Source: AG-12 sp027339635
Lineage (GTDB): Bacteria; Chloroflexota; Dormibacteria; Aeolococcales; Bog-877
Reading direction: 5' to 3'
Assembly: GCA_027339635.1 (NCBI GenBank)
Contig: DAHWNZ010000005.1
Location: 16,377-80,376, forward strand
Length of the DNA: 64,000 bases
Every line of letters starts with the position of its first letter. Position 1 is the first letter of the stretch. Below the pieces are notes generated by a model. The model did no database searches. It was not told where the DNA came from and saw only the letters and a list, made by a program, of their open reading frames with translations. The position numbers and the translations under genes are program-made. This document shows, in pieces, positions 59,669-64,000 of the stretch.

Positions 59669-60433
59669 TCAGCGCCCCAGTACCCTGTCCACATCGAGGC
59701 CCGGGAAGTGTTCCTGGTTGACGTCCTCGAGTCTGGGTTCGATGGTCTGTATCGAGCCATCTGCGCCACCTGCCAGGAGGTCGGCGACGCCCCGCGCAGA
59801 GGCGACCAGCCCGAGCACCGCCCGCGTCGGCGGCAGGAGCTGGCACAGCCCTTGAGAGGCCTCCTCAAGCGCCACCTCCGGGATGGCCCATCGCAGCCCG
59901 GTGTGCTCGCCCATCGGATCAGGGGCGGGCTCCTGACCCTCGGGGAGCTCGGCCAGGAAGAAGCGGGTGTCGAAGCGCCGCGGCAGGCCAGCAGGGGTTA
60001 TCCAGTGGGCGCAGAACACGAGTGCTCGGACGTCGGGCAGCAACCCCCGCGCCGCCAGCCCAGCTCGGAACGTCCGACCATCGCCTGTGCGCAGGCCCCG
60101 TCGCATCGGCTCCAAGTGGCTGAGGTCCTCCGGGGTGCACGGCGACCGGTCCGGACGGAGCGCGAGAAGAACGCCGGTCTCCTCGTAGGTCTCCCGGATG
60201 GCGTTGATGCGAATCCAAAGCGGTGTGCGCGGATCCACCTCACTGTCGGACCACCCTTCCACCAGGTCCCCCCACCTCGGGTCCCGGTCCGAGCAGTCCA
60301 CGGACCCTCCTGGGAAGACCTGGGTGCCGGGCGCGAAAGCCGCCCCGGCAGGTCGCTCCAGCAGGAGGACCTCGATCTGCGCGGGGGTGGACGGAACCTG
60401 TTTCAGGAGCACCACGGTCGCCGCCTGGCGCAT
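59669..60433 (-). CDS. Nudix hydrolase (NUDT19/long-insert type)
   Basis: 254 residues from ATG 60433; GTG 60475 is an alternative start. The Nudix box is split by an insert of about 35 residues: FPGGSVDCSD first, then RINAIRETYEETGVLL with the metal-binding R-E-x2-E-E-x-G. This long-insert form is that of NUDT7/NUDT19-like CoA or dinucleotide diphosphatases. It probably shares a message with the MBL gene downstream (two-base gap). Confidence 0.82.
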   Translation of the reverse strand: MRQAATVVLLKQVPSTPAQIEVLLLERPAGAAFAPGTQVFPGGSVDCSDRDPRWGDLVEGWSDSEVDPRTPLWIRINAIRETYEETGVLLALRPDRSPCTPEDLSHLEPMRRGLRTGDGRTFRAGLAARGLLPDVRALVFCAHWITPAGLPRRFDTRFFLAELPEGQEPAPDPMGEHTGLRWAIPEVALEEASQGLCQLLPPTRAVLGLVASARGVADLLAGGADGSIQTIEPRLEDVNQEHFPGLDVDRVLGR

Positions 60434-60465
60434 CTCGCCGCCAGCTTGGGTGGGCAAGCCTGCGG

Positions 60466-61140
60466 TCAGAGGGACGCCGATCCCCGCTCCGAGAAGCTCA
60501 GGATCTGGCGAGGGTGAACCAGGGCGAATGGCCTTTGAATTGTCACCCGCTCGTGGGTCAGGGCGGGCAGCCACACGGCATTGAGGTTGCGAACCGCCAG
60601 AAAGTCGTCGACGCTTCGCTCCAGGGTCTCCCTCAGGCTCAGGCGTGGCTCCAGGAAGACCTCGCACACCAGCGAGAACGTGTCGATCGTGAGCGCCACC
60701 TGGTGGGCGACCTTCTGCTCCAGGAGGGTGCGGCGCCCTCCTGGGTCCGCACTGCTGTCGCTGAGCGGCGCGATGATGAGTATCGAGCGCTTCGACACCA
60801 TGGCCGCTTCCTCCACCGTGCTGATCACGGGGTAGGTGCTTGCCAGCGGCTCAAGGGTGAGCTGCCTAACCTCCAGGTACTCCGTCATCCTGTTGACCAC
60901 ATCGGTGAGCCGCAGGGGGGGCACCACCTCGATGTCACCGGTCAACTTGAGGAAGGAGCTGAAGAGCTCGATCCGCTCCCAGTTCTCCACGAGGCCGCAG
61001 TATACGAGAGTGCCCCGGATGCCGAAGACCCGCCAGGCAGGATCGAGTAGTTGAGCCGCGAAGCCGTGGGCTCCCAGGGCGCCGAGTGGCTGCGCCTCAG
61101 GGTGGCGGCCCGGGGCCTGCCGTACCGGCTGCGCCTTCAC
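60466..61140 (-). CDS. Duplicated-domain protein (DUF6812-like), function unknown
   Basis: Up to 224 residues. Two similar segments: about residues 41-120 (RGTLVYCGLVENWERIELFS then LEVRQLTL) and about 140-220 (VALTIDTFSLVCEVFL, then LAVRNLNAVWLP). The pattern of a beta strand, a 'R/E-x-L-x-x-L-N' helix and a final strand recurs in small Chloroflexi proteins, for which no function is known. The start is uncertain because the first in-frame ATG overlaps birA on the other strand by 90 bases; GTG 60990 is too far inside. Confidence 0.5.
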   Translation of the reverse strand: MKAQPVRQAPGRHPEAQPLGALGAHGFAAQLLDPAWRVFGIRGTLVYCGLVENWERIELFSSFLKLTGDIEVVPPLRLTDVVNRMTEYLEVRQLTLEPLASTYPVISTVEEAAMVSKRSILIIAPLSDSSADPGGRRTLLEQKVAHQVALTIDTFSLVCEVFLEPRLSLRETLERSVDDFLAVRNLNAVWLPALTHERVTIQRPFALVHPRQILSFSERGSASL

Positions 61141-61899
61141 AGCCGGGTCGTCAGCACCCAGGATCTGGTGGCAAGAGCGGCCCGCAATTCGACCTCCGAG
61201 GGCCTGGTGGTGATCGCCGACGAGCAGACGGCGGGCAGGGGCCGCCTCGGCCGCTCCTGGGTCGCCCCCGCGGGAACCTCGGTGATGTTCTCTGTCCTTT
61301 GGCGGCCGACGGCGCCCGACCCCACTCTGGCTCTGGCGGCCGGCCTGGCCGTGGCGGAGGGGATCGAGGCCGCCACCGGACTGACCATCTCGCTCAAGTG
61401 GCCCAACGACTGCCTGGTCGGTGGTCGCAAGGTGGCCGGGCTTCTGGTGGAGACTGTCGGGGTGCCGGGTGGTCCCTCAGCCGGGGTCGCCGTGGGTGTC
61501 GGCTGCAACGTCGCCTGGGCCGGCATCCCCAAGGCTGAGCGCCCCGGGCCCAACGCCACCGCCCTGGACCTTGAGGGCTGGGATGGGATGCCGGCGAAAC
61601 TGCTGCTGGAGCTGCTGGAGCGCCTTGAGGCCCGCTACCGGCAGTGGCTTGCGACGGGCTTCGAGGGGCTCTTGGACCATTGGGTGCAGCGACTCAGCTG
61701 GATGGGACGTGAGGTCGAACTGCACCTCCCTGACCGCGTTGTCCAGGGACGTCTTCTAGGCGTGCGGACCGATGGCCGCCTGCAGCTGGAGGTTGGGGAC
61801 CAGGTTATGCTGGTGGCCGCTGGGGATCTGGGCGGCTCTGGTGGCGGATCACTTCGACTTCGTGATGGGCACCTTGACGATCCCGGCCCGGCGATCTAG
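61051..61899 (+). CDS. birA: Biotin-[acetyl-CoA-carboxylase] ligase
   Basis: 282 residues from TTG 61051; GTG 61102 is a plausible later start that removes the antisense overlap. Biotin-binding loop GRGRLGRSWVAPAGTSVMFS, then LKWPNDCLVGGRKVAGLLVE for the ATP/biotin site, and the C-terminal SH3-like domain with MGREVELHLPDRVVQG. No N-terminal DNA-binding domain, so it is a ligase only, without BirA-type repression. It transfers biotin to the carboxylase subunit. Confidence 0.93.
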   Translation: MSREAVGSQGAEWLRLRVAARGLPYRLRLHSRVVSTQDLVARAARNSTSEGLVVIADEQTAGRGRLGRSWVAPAGTSVMFSVLWRPTAPDPTLALAAGLAVAEGIEAATGLTISLKWPNDCLVGGRKVAGLLVETVGVPGGPSAGVAVGVGCNVAWAGIPKAERPGPNATALDLEGWDGMPAKLLLELLERLEARYRQWLATGFEGLLDHWVQRLSWMGREVELHLPDRVVQGRLLGVRTDGRLQLEVGDQVMLVAAGDLGGSGGGSLRLRDGHLDDPGPAI

Positions 61900-61922
61900 G
61901 ATTGGCTTAGATTGCGGCGTCG

Positions 61923-62294
61923 ATGATCGACTCCGGGGCTCATTTCATACGATCGCGCCACTTCAAGGGAACGATTTTGCCAACCATCTCTGAAACCTCC
62001 CGCGAGATCACCAAGCTCTATGAGGTGGACCACATCTCCCGGCGGGAGAGAAACGCCAGGAGGAACAAGATCCTGTTCGTGGATCGTCTCCTCAACGAAC
62101 TCGAGCAATTGAACATCGCTGAGGAGGTGACCGTCCCCGTGGCCCTGCGCACTCAGTGCCGCAAGCTCCTGGCCAGAGAGGGACATGCGGTCAGCCGGAT
62201 CCGGGCCGAGGACGTGACCATCGCCGAGTGGATGGATGCCCTGTACGACGTTCAGGACGGGCTGATGTTCACCATCGGCGACGAGGACGAGTAG
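61923..62294 (+). CDS. Hypothetical protein
   Basis: 123 residues from ATG 61923; TTG 61977 with an AAGGGA just upstream may be the real start and gives 105 residues. The protein is charged and helical (SRRERNARRNKILFVDRLLN and EEVTVPVALRTQCRKLL), with a strongly acidic end (TIGDEDE). No family recognised. It lies 23 bases after birA on the same strand, so it may share a message. Confidence 0.55.
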   Translation: MIDSGAHFIRSRHFKGTILPTISETSREITKLYEVDHISRRERNARRNKILFVDRLLNELEQLNIAEEVTVPVALRTQCRKLLAREGHAVSRIRAEDVTIAEWMDALYDVQDGLMFTIGDEDE

Positions 62295-62356
62295 GCTAGG
62301 AGCCGCGGCGCCGTCGGTCGACCGTGGGGTGGCCCACGTCGAGTCGGCCCGACCAA

Positions 62357-62428
<72 letters not shown>

Positions 62429-63140
62429 CTAGATCGTCGAAGTTCAAACCTGGTACCAGCGAAATCGGTTCGCGGGTGCTGAGGCTGCCGGCGTAGGCGG
62501 CAGGATCGTCGGCCCAGGACCGGGCGCGGTCGTGCATGTCGGTGTCGAGCAGGATGTCAAACGGCCGGGCCAGGGCGGCGCGGACCTCGTTGTCCTCGCC
62601 GAGGTAGAGCTTGGTGAAGAACGCCTGGTTGCAGAGTCGGCGGGTCTGGTCGTCGCCGCGCTGGTACATCGTGAACGGCGAGATCTCCGACTCGTGGGGC
62701 TTCGGGCTGCTCGGCCGAGAGTGGCGATCAACGTCCGTCACCGAGCACAGCCACTGAGATCGTCTATTCCCCGGGGCGGTCGGAGCCTGATGCCGCAGAT
62801 CACCCCTCAGGTGCTCGGCGGTGTAGGTCGGTTTGGACGTGGTCCGCCGCCTGAGCCGCCAACAGAACGACACGCCAGAACGAAGCGCGTGGTCACCGGA
62901 GCAGCGCAGATCGGCACGTCGGGCACGTCGGTTACTGGCCCGTAGCGCTGGCCTCGAGCGCCTGTGACGATCGGCCCTGGCCGAGACGCTAGCTGCCTCC
63001 GAGCCTCGTCGCTCCGGACCGGCGGCGACGATCCAACAGCGGCAACCTCGGCTGGAGCCATGGACGTGTCGCTGCTCGGTCTGTAAGAGTCGATGAAATC
63101 GTATAAGGCAGATCGTTAGTCATCGTAATAGAGTCTGATC
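62429..63140. other. Accessory gap after tRNA-Arg, mostly non-coding
   Basis: 712 bases with no intact gene. A recombinase remnant occupies its first part; the remainder (about 62690-63140) holds nothing recognisable except an AT-rich stretch before 63141 that could be a promoter (TAATAG at 63127-63132). Confidence 0.5.
62430..62690 (-). pseudogene. Serine recombinase C-terminal remnant
   Basis: Minus-strand reading contains EISPFTMYQRGDDQTRRLCN followed by QAFFTKLYLGEDNEVRAALA and RPFDILLDTDMH. The NQAFF-x2-LY-x5-EV-x3-LA-x-PF-x2-LL pattern is that of the C-terminal part of large serine recombinases and phage integrases. The catalytic N-terminus is absent. Its frame runs on into tRNA-Arg in antisense (GLEPAHPAPEAGALSTEL), as expected when a recombinase gene was fused to the tRNA end at integration. 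Most likely the scar of an excised or decayed mobile element. Confidence 0.65.
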
Positions 63141-64000
63141 GTGGATCCGGTCACGAACCCCTACCGGCCTGGCGCCGGGCGCCGTCCGCCACTCCTAGCC
63201 GGCCGCGAAGACCTACTCAGCGCCTTCGACGTGGTTCGGCGCCGGGTCGAGACGACGGGAGAGGGCGACCGCGGCTGGATACTCAACGGTCTGCGCGGCG
63301 TCGGTAAGACCGTGCTGTTGAACGAGTTCATGACCAGGGTCACCTCGACCGGCTGGATCGTCGCCAAGATGGAGGCCAGCGCCGCGGGTGCGCTCCCGGT
63401 CGCTCTGAATCGGGCCCTCACGCGCAGCATGCACACCGCCACGGGCCGCCATCCGGTGCCCCGCCTCCGTCGCCTCCTAAGCGTGTTCAAGGCGTTCAGC
63501 CTTAAGATCGACCCAAGCGGCGCGGTCTCACTCGGGGTCGATGTAGACCCCTTGCACGGTGTGGCCGACTCGGGCAACTTGTCGGCTGACCTGGCCGAGC
63601 TATTCGAAGTGCTGGGACAGACGGCGCGCGACCTCGCAATCGGGGTTCTCATCTTGGTCGACGAGCTTCAGGAGGCATCCTCAGCCGAGCTGGCGGCCGT
63701 CAACGTCGCCGTCCACGAGCTCGGGCAGTCCGGATCGCCTCTTCCGGTCGCCTTCGTCGGCGCCGGCCTACCTTCACTACCCGCCCAGCTGGCCGATGCC
63801 ACCAGCTACGCGGAGCGTCTATACGACTACCGGCCGGTTGGACTCTTGGATGAGGACGGCTCTCGCGATGCGCTCGTGGTGCCAGCCAGCGATCTGGCCG
63901 TTCGCTGGGAGCCCGGCGCTCTGTCCGTCGCATTGGAGACGGCACGCGGCTATCCCTACTTTCTGCAGGCGATCGGCAAACATGTATGGGACAACGCCCG
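63141..64000 (+). CDS. AAA ATPase (AAA_16/Orc1-like), truncated by window edge
   Basis: Open from GTG 63141 to the window end with no stop, over 286 residues. Walker A GLRGVGKTVLLNEF (near residue 55), Walker B LILVDELQEASS, then AFVGAGLPSLP (sensor region). This is the STAND-like AAA_16 pattern of actinobacterial single-gene ATPases. The start is near leaderless, with TAATAG at 63127. The context, beyond a recombinase remnant at a tRNA, points to accessory cargo such as a defence or regulatory ATPase. The 3' part is outside the window. Confidence 0.8.
   Translation, partial: MDPVTNPYRPGAGRRPPLLAGREDLLSAFDVVRRRVETTGEGDRGWILNGLRGVGKTVLLNEFMTRVTSTGWIVAKMEASAAGALPVALNRALTRSMHTATGRHPVPRLRRLLSVFKAFSLKIDPSGAVSLGVDVDPLHGVADSGNLSADLAELFEVLGQTARDLAIGVLILVDELQEASSAELAAVNVAVHELGQSGSPLPVAFVGAGLPSLPAQLADATSYAERLYDYRPVGLLDEDGSRDALVVPASDLAVRWEPGALSVALETARGYPYFLQAIGKHVWDNA

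Overview
The window is a high-GC bacterial chromosome segment, densely coded, with many GTG/TTG starts, short intergenic gaps and seven tRNA genes. The gene content fits the Actinomycetota / Chloroflexota / Ca. Dormibacterota part of the tree: a LysM-CHAP hydrolase, MaoC-type HadA/HadB-like pair, CGNR zinc-finger protein, lipoproteins, NrfD-anchored formate dehydrogenase, and an FHA protein with a decayed CpaF-like domain. My best guess is a Dormibacterota- or Chloroflexota-like soil lineage. This is inference from gene content, not from a phylogenetic marker.

The most coherent block is 7.9-18.3 kb, a nearly self-contained selenocysteine system. tRNA-Sec (anticodon TCA) is followed by selA, selB and selD, which overlap end to end. 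A small gene and a CGNR zinc-finger gene come next, sharing interlocked divergent promoters. Then, on the minus strand, fdhA-fdhB-nrfD encode a three-subunit formate dehydrogenase. fdhA is one uninterrupted gene only if an in-frame TGA (codon 190) is read as selenocysteine. Directly after that TGA is a perfect hairpin with a GGTCT apical loop, the hallmark of a bacterial SECIS. Nearly all the dedicated factors for making and inserting Sec, and one enzyme that uses it, are in one 10-kb stretch.

Layout: 0-8 kb envelope and signalling (LppX-like lipoprotein end, HadA/B-like pair, LysM-CHAP, D,D-carboxypeptidase, hybrid kinase and response regulator, duplicated lipoprotein). 8-18 kb Sec/formate dehydrogenase. 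18-25 kb HMG-CoA lyase, PadR-MFS drug-efflux pair, YihY, ABC-2 exporter. 25-34 kb lipoprotein, tRNA-Asn, S9 peptidase, methyltransferase, and the dnaG-rpoD replication/transcription pair with an odd HTH/coiled-coil gene upstream. 34-40 kb GNAT, arsC, ABC exporter, tRNA-Ser, HD protein, M20 amidohydrolase. 41-47 kb etfB-etfA, FHA/pseudo-CpaF protein, HNH nuclease, RapZ-like protein, galactokinase. 48-54 kb MBL hydrolase divergent from a TetR regulator, IS630 remnant beside tRNA-Ile(TAT), methyltransferase, leuS. 54-62 kb housekeeping (PHP, Ppx/GppA, Rieske-like protein, PepA, MBL, Nudix, BirA).

The last 1.6 kb is accessory. A serine-recombinase C-terminal remnant abuts tRNA-Arg(CCG), followed by the start of an AAA ATPase that runs off the window. 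I found no CRISPR array, rRNA, replication origin or complete prophage.
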